Assembly: GCA_017466345.1 (NCBI GenBank)
Contig: JAFTUI010000023.1
Location: 62,001-126,000 of the forward strand
DNA length: 64,000 nt
Direction: 5' to 3'
Source of the DNA: Tidjanibacter sp.
Lineage (GTDB): Bacteria; Bacteroidota; Bacteroidia; Bacteroidales; Rikenellaceae
In this document: piece after piece, positions 1-8,420 of the stretch
Layout of the letters: every line of letters starts with the position of its first letter
Numbering within the stretch: the first letter of the stretch is position 1
Made by a program: the position numbers and the translations under genes
Notes under the pieces: generated by a model
Told to the model about the DNA's origin: nothing
The model's input: the letters and a program-made list of their open reading frames with translations, nothing else
The model's database searches: none

Positions 1-12
1 TCCGTTTTTAGG

Positions 13-606
13 TTATAGTTTTTCGAGTATTTCCACAAAGGCTGTGAAGTCGGTATGCTCCGTCACGAACTTCTCGAACGAGTCGGCATCGCACCCCTTC
101 TCGGGCGTGTCGCTAACCATCTTCATAACGAGTGCCGGCACACCCCTTTGGGCCGCAATCTGACACACTGCCGTAGCCTCCATATCGAACAGTGCACAAG
201 GAGTGCCGAAACGCTCCTTTATCTCCTCAATCATCTCTTTGCCCACAAAGCTGTCGCCCGTATAGATTGTTGCATCGTCAGTGCCAAGCAGTGGGTAGGG
301 GTCGGTAAGGAAACTAACGCCATCCAACCCCTCGGGAACGTGCGCATCGTGGTAGCGGGCTGCCGAAGGGCACACCACATCGCCCGTAGAGAACTCCTTG
401 CTGGCTGCGGCATAGCCCACAACTGCCACAAGGTCAAACCTCTCCTCGTCCATTGCAAGGGCTGTGGCGGCTGCGGCATATACCTTACCTACATAGCCTC
501 GGCGGATGGTGTAGGCGTTAAGGAGTGGATTGGGATAGTTATTCAGTGCGGCGAGCATATTCTCCCTCTCGGACGCCATAGGGGTTATGATAAGTATGTT
601 TTTCAT
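13..606 (-). CDS. mtnN: 5'-methylthioadenosine/S-adenosylhomocysteine nucleosidase
   Basis: Hydrolyses S-adenosylhomocysteine and methylthioadenosine to adenine plus the ribosyl thioether, the step before LuxS in the activated-methyl cycle. The 197-residue protein is a compact PNP/UDP-phosphorylase-fold nucleosidase: FDMEATAV in the C-terminal half matches the substrate-binding DMExxA motif and KMVSDTP supplies the catalytic Asp of the usual ISD motif. It is about 30 residues shorter than typical MtnN. The start lies 9 nt after the luxS stop, so the two are co-transcribed with luxS first, which strongly supports the assignment. A futalosine hydrolase is a related alternative, but the luxS neighbour argues against it. 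Confidence 0.85.
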   Translation of the reverse strand: MKNILIITPMASERENMLAALNNYPNPLLNAYTIRRGYVGKVYAAAATALAMDEERFDLVAVVGYAAASKEFSTGDVVCPSAARYHDAHVPEGLDGVSFLTDPYPLLGTDDATIYTGDSFVGKEMIEEIKERFGTPCALFDMEATAVCQIAAQRGVPALVMKMVSDTPEKGCDADSFEKFVTEHTDFTAFVEILEKL

Positions 607-615
607 CGCTCCACT

Positions 616-1080
616 CTATTTGTTCAGTAACTGCTCCAAGAGGTCGCCATACTCCCTGAGGGCGGCGTTACTCTCCTCGATGTTGTAGAATTCGGGGTTG
701 CCACACTGCACCACCGTCAGTCCGGGAACATCGGCGGCTGTTTTGAGGTCTGACTGTGTGCGACATACCTCCAACACAGCCTCCATAACCTTGCGCTGGG
801 GCGTGAAACCCTTGACTACAAGATAGAAACCCGTCTTGCAACCCATAGGTGCAAAGGAGACGACCTTGTTGCCGAGCCTCTCACGCAGGTAGTGCGCCAT
901 AAGGTGCTCGATGGTGTGTATAGCCTCAGGCGAGAGGTACTGCTTTTCGCGAGGTGCGCGGAAACGCATATCGTAGGAGTTTATGGGATAGAACCCAAGT
1001 GCGGTGTATTGCGAACGGAGGTAGAACCCGCGATCGAGTGTTGTGTGGTCCACCGCAAAAGATGCTACTTTTGACTTCAT
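616..1080 (-). CDS. luxS: S-ribosylhomocysteine lyase LuxS
   Basis: Cleaves S-ribosylhomocysteine to homocysteine and the AI-2 precursor DPD. The 154-residue protein has the metal-binding HTIEHL (HxxEH) motif near residue 56, the catalytic-Cys segment MGCKTGFY near residue 80 and the late metal-ligand Cys in QCGNPEFYN. Length is normal for the family. The N-terminal MKSKVASFAVDHTTL is a standard LuxS start, so the first ATG is used. It is first in a two-gene operon with the nucleosidase that makes its substrate; a -7 box lies 28 nt upstream of the start. Confidence 0.96.
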   Translation of the reverse strand: MKSKVASFAVDHTTLDRGFYLRSQYTALGFYPINSYDMRFRAPREKQYLSPEAIHTIEHLMAHYLRERLGNKVVSFAPMGCKTGFYLVVKGFTPQRKVMEAVLEVCRTQSDLKTAADVPGLTVVQCGNPEFYNIEESNAALREYGDLLEQLLNK

Positions 1081-1107
1081 ATCTACTGATTATTATTTTT
1101 CAATCTT

Positions 1108-1115
1108 CAAAGGTA
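1108..1115 (-). promoter_or_regulatory. -7 box of the luxS-mtnN promoter
   Basis: On the minus strand the sequence reads TACCTTTG, a perfect match to the Bacteroidales TAnnTTTG -7 element, 28 nt upstream of the luxS ATG. No TTTG element is seen at the expected -33 distance, so this is a candidate from the -7 box alone. Confidence 0.5.
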
Positions 1116-1172
1116 CCAATTAAAATCCAAAGTTGAAAATTGATTTTTCTGTTACTTCGGTTTTGGCTTTCT

Positions 1173-1877
1173 CTATACCCCTGGCTCTCGTTGGCGAGCC
1201 TGCATCCTTGTCCAATTCACAAAACCGTAGAGGTCGTTGATGAGGAACATTGCAAAGCAGGCTATCATAGGCGCATAGGCAGGCTCCTTGATAGTCGCCA
1301 AAATCCACAACACTATAAGCACCACATCGTTTGCCGCATAACCCAGCGCATAGTAAGGACTGCGCAGGGCTGTGAGGTAGACCGCCACAAAGCTCGTAGT
1401 AACAGAAATGGTACTTACAAGGAGATTGGGAGTGGAGAGAGCCGCAAGGATGAAGTAGAAAATTGTGGTCACAAGCACCGTTAAAAGAGCCATCACGACC
1501 ACCTGCCCCGTCCTAACTCGTGCCACAGCCACCTCGGCACCATCTTCATAAGGGTGTCGTGCCCACTCTATGAGCGACACCACCGACATTGGCAGCGTCA
1601 TAAGGCAATAGGTTATAACCTCGCCCCAATACTCAAAGAAAAACGCCACAATGCCATAGAACACCGAAAAAACCACCGAGAGGATTTGACCAAGGAGCAT
1701 ACCTTTGGCAAGGAAAATGAGTGCAGTAACGCCCACAAGCGAGGTGGCGAGGTTGAACCAATCCTCCTCTGGCGCGAGCACAAACGATGCCACCACCACC
1801 GCCACAGAGGTCAGCCACAGCCCCCATTCAAAGCGGCTGAGCCTCCCGAAAGAGTGTTTAATACCTAAGTGTGTCAT
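1173..1877 (-). CDS. pnuC: PnuC-family nicotinamide riboside transporter
   Basis: Probable inner-membrane carrier for nicotinamide riboside (or a related vitamin), feeding NAD salvage. The 234-residue protein has about seven hydrophobic segments. The C-terminal signature of the family is visible: RSPYYALGYAANDVVLIVLW and later INDLYGFVNW, which match the PnuC substrate-pocket and ND.YGf.nW motifs. It is the last gene of a menA-CPBP protease-pnuC run with only 6 nt between this gene and the one upstream. The exact vitamin is not readable from sequence, and no riboswitch is seen upstream. Confidence 0.85.
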   Translation of the reverse strand: MTHLGIKHSFGRLSRFEWGLWLTSVAVVVASFVLAPEEDWFNLATSLVGVTALIFLAKGMLLGQILSVVFSVFYGIVAFFFEYWGEVITYCLMTLPMSVVSLIEWARHPYEDGAEVAVARVRTGQVVVMALLTVLVTTIFYFILAALSTPNLLVSTISVTTSFVAVYLTALRSPYYALGYAANDVVLIVLWILATIKEPAYAPMIACFAMFLINDLYGFVNWTRMQARQREPGV

Positions 1878-1883
1878 ACCGCA

Positions 1884-2537
1884 TTAGATGGGAAATATGA
1901 TGAAAACCGCCACATCCCACACTGCGTGCGAGATGATGAGTGTCCAGATACGATTGGGAAAGAGTCTATAAAGCAGTCCCCACACACCGCCCGCAACGGC
2001 AGCGGCGACAATAAGCATAAAGTTGAGTCCCCAAATGTGGCAGAGGGCGTAGATTGCTGTTGTAACGATGAATGCAAGTGTCGGCGTGCCTATTTTAGAT
2101 AGGTTTTCCTGCACAAATCCACGCCAGAAAATCTCCTCGGCAGGTCCCACCACAAAGAGCAACAGCACCACAATAAGCAGCGGCGAGGTACCGTCACGCA
2201 TAGAGTATATGGAGCCTATCTCGCCATCGGCAAAGGGGAACATCCACACCGCTACCTTGTCGCCAACCCAAAAGATACCCCACAAGAGAGCACCCAAAGC
2301 AACGCCCAACAGCAGGTCGTAGGGGCGGAAATTCTCTTTGAGCGAGGTGCGCAACTCGGGGCTCAGTGTGAGGCTCAGAGAGGAGAGGATAACCCCCGAA
2401 AGAGCCATCGTGAGCCAAAAGTTGAGATGTGGCGATGTCCACGGGCTGAACATCACAAACCACAAGAGCAGTGCCACCCCAACGGGTGTGAGTGTTCTGC
2501 GCAACGCCTTATCTTTTAGTACTTTGCCGAATGACAT
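1884..2537 (-). CDS. CPBP-family intramembrane metalloprotease
   Basis: Membrane protein of the CAAX-protease/bacteriocin-processing (Abi) family, with about six hydrophobic segments. The three family motifs are present: EEIFWRG (EExxxR), ALCHIWGL (H) and ISHAVWD (HxxxD/N). Substrate unknown. The start is placed at the internal ATG encoding MSFGKVLKDK, four bases after the menA stop; an upstream ATG at 2558 would overlap menA by 17 nt and is also possible. Middle gene of a tight three-gene operon. Confidence 0.8.
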   Translation of the reverse strand: MSFGKVLKDKALRRTLTPVGVALLLWFVMFSPWTSPHLNFWLTMALSGVILSSLSLTLSPELRTSLKENFRPYDLLLGVALGALLWGIFWVGDKVAVWMFPFADGEIGSIYSMRDGTSPLLIVVLLLFVVGPAEEIFWRGFVQENLSKIGTPTLAFIVTTAIYALCHIWGLNFMLIVAAAVAGGVWGLLYRLFPNRIWTLIISHAVWDVAVFIIFPI

Positions 2538-2541
2538 ACAC

Positions 2542-3441
2542 TTAGAGGATTGTTGCAATCACAAGACCGAGCGAGAGGAGCAGGCTGAAAAAGAGTTGCT
2601 GCTGGGATGTTGCCACGTCCATATCGGCAATAGCCCCTGCGCCATCTGTGAGGAGCAGACTCATACGGCGGCACATCTTGTATGCCCTCGGAAAGACTAC
2701 AAAACATAGGAGTGAGAATGCCGGCATTACACCCAAGGCAACCATCAAAGCCACCAACACAAAGGGCAAAAGGAGTTCCAATTGATAGACTCTTACAGCC
2801 CACTTGCCTCCGATGAGCATTGCGAAGGTGCGGATGCCTGCGTTTTTGTCGGTCTGGGCATCGCGAGTGTTATTGACGTGCAGAACGCCCACAGTGATAA
2901 GTCCTACGGGGAGTGCCAACGCCAATGCGGGTAGACACACCTCGCCAACGACTACTATCGAAGTGCCTATAACGGGCAATACGCCAAAGGTCAAAAGGAT
3001 ATCCAAATCTCCCAAGGCGCGATATTTCAGCCACGAATAGCCCACAGTGAGCAGTGCGCCCACAAAACCTACCCAAAGGATGTCGAGCCCCGTCATTGCA
3101 ATGAGCGTGAAGCCCACGGCAATACCTATAAGCAACATAGTAACGCCAAAGCGAACAAACTCGCGAGGCTGGAAGGAGCCGTTCACAAGGGGTAACATAT
3201 CTACTCCCTCGTCTACGCCTGTACGATGGTCGTTATAGTCGCTCAGCAGGTTGCCTGCGGCGTGGAATGCCACAATGCCTACGAGTGCGAGCAGTGCTGC
3301 CCACCAATTAACGCTGAGTGTGCCACATTGCTGCGAGTACCACCAGAGGAAAGCCGTAGTAACCACTACGGGCATAGCCGAAACTGTGAACGACCAAGGT
3401 CGTGTTGCGAGATACCACTCGCGAAGGGTGTGTTTTGCCAT
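2542..3441 (-). CDS. menA: 1,4-dihydroxy-2-naphthoate polyprenyltransferase (UbiA superfamily)
   Basis: Attaches the polyprenyl chain to DHNA in menaquinone synthesis, in the inner membrane. The 299-residue protein has about eight membrane segments and both Asp-rich UbiA motifs: NLLSDYNDHRTGVD near residue 65 and NNTRDAQTDKNAGIRT near residue 190. The arrangement NLLSDYxDxxxGxD is typical of MenA rather than UbiA. First gene of the menA-CPBP-pnuC operon. A TATTTTTG -7-like sequence lies at 3488-3495 on the minus strand, without a clear -33 element. Confidence 0.87.
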   Translation of the reverse strand: MAKHTLREWYLATRPWSFTVSAMPVVVTTAFLWWYSQQCGTLSVNWWAALLALVGIVAFHAAGNLLSDYNDHRTGVDEGVDMLPLVNGSFQPREFVRFGVTMLLIGIAVGFTLIAMTGLDILWVGFVGALLTVGYSWLKYRALGDLDILLTFGVLPVIGTSIVVVGEVCLPALALALPVGLITVGVLHVNNTRDAQTDKNAGIRTFAMLIGGKWAVRVYQLELLLPFVLVALMVALGVMPAFSLLCFVVFPRAYKMCRRMSLLLTDGAGAIADMDVATSQQQLFFSLLLSLGLVIATIL

Positions 3442-3580
3442 AATAAAAGATATATCTTTCTAATATATAGTATATAGTTGTTCAGCACAAAAATAAGAAT
3501 AAATAAACAAATAGAAGGTATTAAGGTAGATATTTAATACCTCCCAACTTGTCGATTTGCTCCGAGGGTATCCTCTATTA

Positions 3581-3624
3581 AAAAAACAAGAGTGCTATCC
3601 TGTAAAACGGACAGCACTCTTGTG
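3581..3624 (-). terminator. Rho-independent terminator after the DUF3575-like gene
   Basis: On the minus strand an 11-bp stem (ACAAGAGTGCT pairing with AGCACTCTTGT) encloses a second, imperfect inner stem and is followed by seven T residues. It lies 21 nt beyond the stop of the 3646-4188 gene and faces away from menA, so it ends that transcript. Confidence 0.85.
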
Positions 3625-3645
3625 TGCGTTTCTCTGTATCTAAAC

Positions 3646-4188
3646 TTAGAACTTGTAGCTAAGCGATACCTGTGCACGACCGGTAGGAAGAATCCACTGA
3701 TCAAACTTGGTATTGCCATTCGAGCGACCAAGACCAACACCGATACCTACGTTGGTGTCGATACCCCAGTGAGTATTGAGCTTGAAGTAGTAACCATAGC
3801 TTACACCCAAAGAAGCTACCTGAGCGTTCTCGTGCATACCTTTAACCCAAAGGATATTGCCACCTTTGCCATAACGTGCGAGCTGACCATAAGCACCAAA
3901 GTGGTGACCATTGAATGCTTTGCAGAGGTAGTAACGACCCTCAACAACGCCACTCCAACCATTCAAGTAAAGACCCTCGCCTCTACCACCTACGTTTTTC
4001 CAAGGCGAGAAGATGGTAACCATACCCGAAAGATCTACTGTCCACTGGGGAGCTACCGAGAACTCAGCGCCAACATTAAGGCTACCGATACCCAATGCAA
4101 GAGCATTCGATTTCAGAGCACAAACCTGTGCATTCGAAACGGTTGCAGCCGCTACGAGCGAAAGAACCAAAAGTGCAATTTTTTTCAT
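3646..4188 (-). CDS. Secreted outer-membrane-type protein (DUF3575-like)
   Basis: 180 residues with an N-terminal signal peptide (MKKIALLVLSLVAAATVSNA, cleavage near AQV) and alternating beta-strand-like stretches, ending in a terminal aromatic (SLSYKF) as outer-membrane barrels do. The spacing of GRYYLCKAF and GAYGQLARYGKG resembles the DUF3575 family of Bacteroidales. Function unknown; a small outer-membrane barrel is the likely fold. It is a single transcription unit, with its own -7 box at 4253-4260 and a strong terminator at 3581-3624. Confidence 0.65.
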   Translation of the reverse strand: MKKIALLVLSLVAAATVSNAQVCALKSNALALGIGSLNVGAEFSVAPQWTVDLSGMVTIFSPWKNVGGRGEGLYLNGWSGVVEGRYYLCKAFNGHHFGAYGQLARYGKGGNILWVKGMHENAQVASLGVSYGYYFKLNTHWGIDTNVGIGVGLGRSNGNTKFDQWILPTGRAQVSLSYKF

Positions 4189-4252
4189 CTCTAAAAAAGT
4201 TATTTGTTATTAAATCTAATTTCCTTTTCCCATACGGGTCGCATAATCACGC

Positions 4253-4260
4253 CAAAGGTA
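4253..4260 (-). promoter_or_regulatory. -7 box for the DUF3575-like gene
   Basis: Reads TACCTTTG on the minus strand (TAnnTTTG), 64 nt upstream of the ATG. A possible -33 TTTG lies at 4283-4286, 22 nt away, slightly longer than the usual 19-20. Confidence 0.5.
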
Positions 4261-4429
4261 ATACTTTTTTTGTTACCTAATGCAAAATTAATAAAATTTT
4301 TCGGTTATTTCTTGTAAAATTACCAAAAAAAGAGTGAAACATCGTCAGAGTGACAACAAAAAGCGTGCTGTGTTGGAGTTGTTGGGATGGTAAAAAGTAT
4401 CTCTCTCGAAAATAATTTTCGCAAAAAGG

Positions 4430-4460
4430 TTTGCAGATACGCAAAAACTGCTTATCTTTG
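4430..4460 (+). promoter_or_regulatory. Promoter of tRNA-Ser
   Basis: A full Bacteroidales consensus: TTTG at 4430-4433, a 19-nt spacer and TATCTTTG at 4453-4460. The tRNA begins 22 nt further on, which fits a short 5' leader. Confidence 0.85.
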
Positions 4461-4482
4461 CCACGCTTAATCAGTCAAGCAC

Positions 4483-4572
4483 GGAGAGATGGGTGAGTGG
4501 CTGAAACCAACAGTTTGCTAAACTGTCGTACGGGTAACCGTACCGGGGGTTCGAATCCCCCTTTCTCCGCCA
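4483..4572 (+). tRNA. tRNA-Ser (anticodon GCU)
   Basis: Class II tRNA with a long variable arm. The acceptor stem GGAGAGA pairs with the 3' TTTCTCC, the anticodon loop holds GCT between the arms CAGTTT and AAACTG, the T-loop is TTCGAAT inside a GGGGG/CCCCC stem, and a discriminator G is followed by an encoded CCA at 4570-4572. The consensus promoter upstream and terminator downstream make it a free-standing gene. Confidence 0.97.
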
Positions 4573-4574
4573 CG

Positions 4575-4709
4575 AAGAAAATTTTTCGATAGACAACTGC
4601 CGATTGGCAGTTGTCTTTTTTTTGTTTCTATTCGCATTGGGAGGTAACTCACATAAGGCAAATAGAAACAAAAAAAGATAACCGTACAGTGGTATCGAAA
4701 AATTTTCTT
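4575..4709. repeat. 135-bp imperfect inverted repeat just after tRNA-Ser
   Basis: Outer arms are perfect over 17 bp (4575-4591 against 4693-4709, core AAGAAAATTTTTCGATA), and inner arms match 14 of 15 (4621-4635 against 4658-4672). The element starts two bases after the tRNA CCA and includes the tRNA terminator hairpin. It could be a foldback (MITE-like) remnant or the scar of an integrated element; no coding sequence is in it. Confidence 0.6.
4592..4623 (+). terminator. Terminator after tRNA-Ser
   Basis: Ten-base perfect stem GACAACTGCC/GGCAGTTGTC with a four-base loop, followed by eight T residues. Placed 20 nt after the tRNA 3' end. Confidence 0.92.
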
Positions 4710-4750
4710 TGAGCATTAAGTAGTCGGGGGATCACTGAGCGTAGCGAAGT

Positions 4751-4767
4751 AATCCCCCCTTCTCCGC
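4751..4767 (+). repeat. Degenerate direct copy of the tRNA-Ser 3' end
   Basis: AATCCCCCCTTCTCCGC here repeats the tRNA segment at 4554-4570 (AATCCCCCTTTCTCCGC) with one mismatch in 17. Just upstream, 4725-4760 also looks like a T-arm with the loop replaced. This is what the distal att site of an element integrated into the tRNA 3' end, or the relic of a second tRNA-Ser, would look like. No integrase is present nearby. Confidence 0.55.
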
Positions 4768-4790
4768 AAAAAGGCAAGGAAAGCCTCGAA

Positions 4791-4815
4791 CCTCTGCAAA
4801 AGCAGAGGTTTTTTT
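4791..4815 (+). terminator. Terminator-like hairpin
   Basis: CCTCTGC, loop AAAA, GCAGAGG, then seven T residues on the plus strand. It can end transcripts coming from the tRNA side. A second stem-loop (CAAGGTGGCA at 4822-4831 with TGCCACCTTG at 4848-4857) follows and has no T tract on either strand; it may help end the polysaccharide operon that stops at 4944. With the tRNA and repeats this accounts for the 4189-4943 gap. Confidence 0.7.
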
Positions 4816-4943
4816 ATGCAGCAAGGTGGCATAGTGAATAAACTCACTGCCACCTTGTTGCGTAAAATAGTCTCTTATTGTAGAAAGAACCAAAATCTTA
4901 ATTGTGTGTACCAGCCCTCCTATCAATGCAATCCTTTTACGGT

Positions 4944-6059
4944 TCATATTTTGGACCTTTTAAACACTATCCCATACAATGAATTTAGAATTGATAATAT
5001 AACACTCTTGTGCATTATGTGGTGATATTTCCAAGCATGTGCAATTGAGTATTTAACAATACCCACCCTTTCCATCATTCCTGAACGAGCAGTTGAATAG
5101 AGAGGCTTTAAACCAAAGAGTATGTCATCTAATACTTTTTTCTCAATCCACTCGCTACAATTAACATTAAACAACGTGTGAAAGTTTCCACCTAAATATC
5201 TATCCGCCAGAATCGTTAGAGTGGTCGCAAATTTTCCCAGCTTTTGTACGGCCAATACATCCATTAATACGCCCCAATCAACTCTACCCGCCGCCTTATT
5301 TAGAATCATATACCAATCACACAAATGTCGCAATGTAAGACCCTCGGTCAAAAAATGGACGGATGTATGTCGTAGATACATTAGGATGTTGAATTCATCG
5401 CAAGGCAAAATAATCTTTGAGTCTTCTGAAATATACCTTCTTTTATTCTTATCATAAAGGTATCGATACATTTCCTGCTCATATCTAAGAGCCTTGCTCC
5501 CTTCCCGAACTTTCGTGCAATATCTATGGTTCTCTACAAGAAGTCCTTTGTATGTAAAATGAGAATGCTTATAGTCTTCTTTCTGAAGATTAATACCTTT
5601 TGATTGTAAGAATTTTTCAGCTTTGGTGTGTTCGCCAAACATATATGCATCACAATCACCACACTCTCTTAATAAAGGATTTGGATAATAGGAAGCAAAG
5701 GATATACCTTTAAGGACTGCAAACGGAACGCTAATAGAATCCATTAATGCCGCCAGAGAGTTAATTGTTTCCTGCTGTTTGCGGGCTCTGTTTATTATTG
5801 TCTCGGCACTCAACGCCCACTGCAATTTCAACCTACGAGGTGGCTGTGCATCTGTGGGGAGTTGTGAGATTACATCGTATATGATAGCTAGTACTCCGTG
5901 CTTGGCAGAAAGTGCGTAAAATTGTTGCCACTCATCTTCTTTTAGAGCTTGATAAATTGACACATCAATCTCACCACCTAATAGAGCGCCTCGTAAGGAC
6001 GAAAATAGTAGATTAGTATATAATTTCTTAGATTTTTTATCCATTGGATAAGTAGACAA
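4944..6059 (-). CDS. Nucleotidyltransferase-family protein (PF14907-like)
   Basis: 371 residues. The central part (PFAVLKGISFASYYPNPLLR, then ECGDCDAYM and later LLVENHRYCTK) matches the uncharacterised nucleotidyltransferase family often found in polysaccharide and peptide gene clusters; the paired acidic residues in GDCDAYM would be the metal ligands. No membrane segment. It is the most promoter-distal gene of the 21-kb polysaccharide operon and is AT-rich like the others there. Substrate unknown. A second ATG six codons in (6044) is an alternative start. Confidence 0.7.
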   Translation of the reverse strand: MSTYPMDKKSKKLYTNLLFSSLRGALLGGEIDVSIYQALKEDEWQQFYALSAKHGVLAIIYDVISQLPTDAQPPRRLKLQWALSAETIINRARKQQETINSLAALMDSISVPFAVLKGISFASYYPNPLLRECGDCDAYMFGEHTKAEKFLQSKGINLQKEDYKHSHFTYKGLLVENHRYCTKVREGSKALRYEQEMYRYLYDKNKRRYISEDSKIILPCDEFNILMYLRHTSVHFLTEGLTLRHLCDWYMILNKAAGRVDWGVLMDVLAVQKLGKFATTLTILADRYLGGNFHTLFNVNCSEWIEKKVLDDILFGLKPLYSTARSGMMERVGIVKYSIAHAWKYHHIMHKSVILSILNSLYGIVFKRSKI

Positions 6060-6078
6060 GAGGATATATTCAACTGTT

Positions 6079-6918
6079 TTATAGTACGATTTTGGGATAT
6101 TTATCCCAATCTATCATACCAATAGCCGCCTCTAAATTCACAAGATCGAAATCATCCAGATACTTCAAATACTTACCATAGGCACTTTTAAGACCTATGC
6201 GATTTTTGATGCGCTGGCGAGTTGACAAATGCGACATATCGGGCTGACCGGGATCAAAATCACTTGGGTGAAAATAGGTCATCGTATAATCCTGAGAGGC
6301 GGTAAGTCGCTTTATTAACGAATATGGGAATAATCTAAAATATCCACCTCCTGAGAAAACAATTTCTTTACCCAATACAGTCGCAGGATTGATGGGGAAC
6401 TCTTTGAACTGATAACCATTATGTTCGAGTATGCGAGGCTCCGATGCTCCGTAGTCAGGCATTCCGCCAAAGTCTCTCTTGGTGGGGAAAATTGAACAAT
6501 CAATAGTAAAGCCAAGCTCCCCCAAGACATCGAAGGCATAGAGATTATCCTTTGTTATGGAGAATGCTGGTGCCCTAAATGCTGTTATCTCCTTGCCGAT
6601 AGCATCTTCGATCAACAATTTTGCTTTGCGCGTATCCTCAAACAATGCTTTTTTGTCAAAATTTGTAAGCAACTCGTGCTGATAGGTATGACAACCAATC
6701 TGATGACCTGCATCGGCAATTTTTCGGATAGCAGCAGGATGATGTTCTGCAAGCCATCCAACAACGAAGAAGGTACCCTTCAACTTTCTCTCTTCGAGGG
6801 AATCCAATATCTTGTCCACACCTTCGTAGATGCGACACTCCAATTTATCCCACTCCTTATTGCCCGACTCCACATCGTGGCAATACCAATCTTCTATGTC
6901 GAATGTTAAGATATTCAT
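6079..6918 (-). CDS. Polysaccharide deacetylase (NodB-fold)
   Basis: Carbohydrate esterase 4-type deacetylase, likely acting on an N-acetylated sugar of the surface polymer. Visible motifs: FDIEDWY (catalytic Asp, residues 5-11), the metal-binding pair in CHTYQHE, RAPAFS, and FHPSDFD near the C-terminus. The N-terminal FDxEDWY plus the DUF3473-like tail resembles the XrtA/PEP-CTERM-associated and WbmS-type branch. The start is put at MNILTFDIEDWY rather than the ATG 57 nt upstream because homologues begin directly with this strand. Confidence 0.82.
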   Translation of the reverse strand: MNILTFDIEDWYCHDVESGNKEWDKLECRIYEGVDKILDSLEERKLKGTFFVVGWLAEHHPAAIRKIADAGHQIGCHTYQHELLTNFDKKALFEDTRKAKLLIEDAIGKEITAFRAPAFSITKDNLYAFDVLGELGFTIDCSIFPTKRDFGGMPDYGASEPRILEHNGYQFKEFPINPATVLGKEIVFSGGGYFRLFPYSLIKRLTASQDYTMTYFHPSDFDPGQPDMSHLSTRQRIKNRIGLKSAYGKYLKYLDDFDLVNLEAAIGMIDWDKYPKIVL

Positions 6919-6999
6919 TTTACGCATTTGTCGTAAAGTTTTTGAATATAGTATGATATGACCTTGCAATATCAAAACCTATAATTCTCATAACTACGC

Positions 7000-8166
7000 T
7001 TATTTTCTCTTGGATTTTCTAAAATCTGGATTTATTATTTTTTTCAACCCACCTAAGAATCCGCCAATAAATGGAAGCGGATCTTTTATACCACCATCCA
7101 CATAATAGACATTCTTCCCAAAGAAGTTAAACCAGCTTGGTTTGCTATGGAAACGATCTTTGCTGGAAAAGAACCAAATTATCTCTGTTGCAAGGTTCCT
7201 CATATAAAAACCCTCGTTGTATTCATATGTTTTATATGGGAGATTTTGAGCGTGACTCATCATTATTTCAGCCACATCAATACCCGCAATAAAACTTGCT
7301 TTAATAGTACCAGGAACACGAGGATTAATCTCCATAAGTAGGGTTTCTCCCGTTCTAGGATCTTCAATACAATCAAAATCCGCAAAACCAACCCAATCTA
7401 TACGATCCAATATCTTCGCATATCGAGTCACTAAATCTGGGCGGGAGATAATCTTATTACAAGTACTGGTACCTCCATCTATGGGATAATATCTGCATTT
7501 CTCATAGCAACTTGACAAGACAATCTTTCCATCGCCATTTCGATAAATCTGGACTTTTAGCTGTTTCCCTGTTTGGGGAATGAATTCTTGAATTGTGGAT
7601 TCTCCAAATTTGTCCACTATTTGCTGATAATATAAATCAAACTCGTGCTTAGAATTGATTATCTTGATTCCTTTGGCTCCTGCACTTAAATTTGGTTTTA
7701 TTAAACAAGGATAGCCCACGTATTCAATGGCCTTCTCATATCCTATCTTTGACGGATTTGCTGTTTTGGGATGAGGAATTCCTATATTGTAACATATATC
7801 CATCAACTTCTCTTTATCGTGAGCTTGTATAAATATGTCCCATTGTGGAATTTCCACACTACACCCACATTCTTCCAGCTGTTCCTTATATTTGCTTGCC
7901 AGCTCAGCCGTGTCATTGAAGAGAGGGATAATCAGATCCTGAGGATGCTCCAAGATGTAATTCTTAAGAAACAAAAAATACTCCTCATAGTTATTGTGAA
8001 CGTGTGGACAAATGACAGTCTTCTTTTTGTATCTCGAAAAGTATCCATAAGAGAGTTTGGATTCGCAAAAAATGGTAATCTCAACAGCCTTATTATTCAA
8101 AGACTCCAAAAAAGGCAAGACTTGTATTGTATGTCCATCTAAAAGCAGTACTCTATATTTGCCCAT
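7000..8166 (-). CDS. ATP-grasp domain protein
   Basis: 388 residues. N-terminal pre-ATP-grasp domain (RVLLLDGH), then ATP-binding residues in YPCLIKPNLSAGAKGI and the Mg-binding strand LLMEINPRVPGT, typical of carbamoyl-phosphate-synthase-like ATP-grasp ligases. Such genes in capsule clusters are thought to ligate amino acids or other carboxylates to sugars; the acceptor here cannot be read. The C-terminal 60 residues carry a hydrophobic GGFLGGLKK stretch. Followed downstream by the deacetylase after 81 nt. Confidence 0.78.
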   Translation of the reverse strand: MGKYRVLLLDGHTIQVLPFLESLNNKAVEITIFCESKLSYGYFSRYKKKTVICPHVHNNYEEYFLFLKNYILEHPQDLIIPLFNDTAELASKYKEQLEECGCSVEIPQWDIFIQAHDKEKLMDICYNIGIPHPKTANPSKIGYEKAIEYVGYPCLIKPNLSAGAKGIKIINSKHEFDLYYQQIVDKFGESTIQEFIPQTGKQLKVQIYRNGDGKIVLSSCYEKCRYYPIDGGTSTCNKIISRPDLVTRYAKILDRIDWVGFADFDCIEDPRTGETLLMEINPRVPGTIKASFIAGIDVAEIMMSHAQNLPYKTYEYNEGFYMRNLATEIIWFFSSKDRFHSKPSWFNFFGKNVYYVDGGIKDPLPFIGGFLGGLKKIINPDFRKSKRK

Positions 8167-8420
8167 AAATAAAACTATCTATAATTATTAATAATATCTC
8201 ACATCTTAAAGTTATTGCATAAGTACATTGAACATTGTGCAATATGGTTAATTTGTTTTTAATGCTTTATACCTTTGCTTATTAGATGGGAATTCAACAG
8301 CACTATTCCAGTATAATAATGCATCTGCATTACCTATACAAAACTGTACGCTCATATAAAAGATTCGACTCTCAGCGCATATAAGTATTTGAATGTAGTA
8401 TTTATTTCTCCATTCTATTA

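Noticed and set aside
4471-4716. 81-codon minus-strand frame across the tRNA-Ser
   Set aside because: It is the common false frame read through the complement of a tRNA (GDSNPRYGYPY-type peptide).
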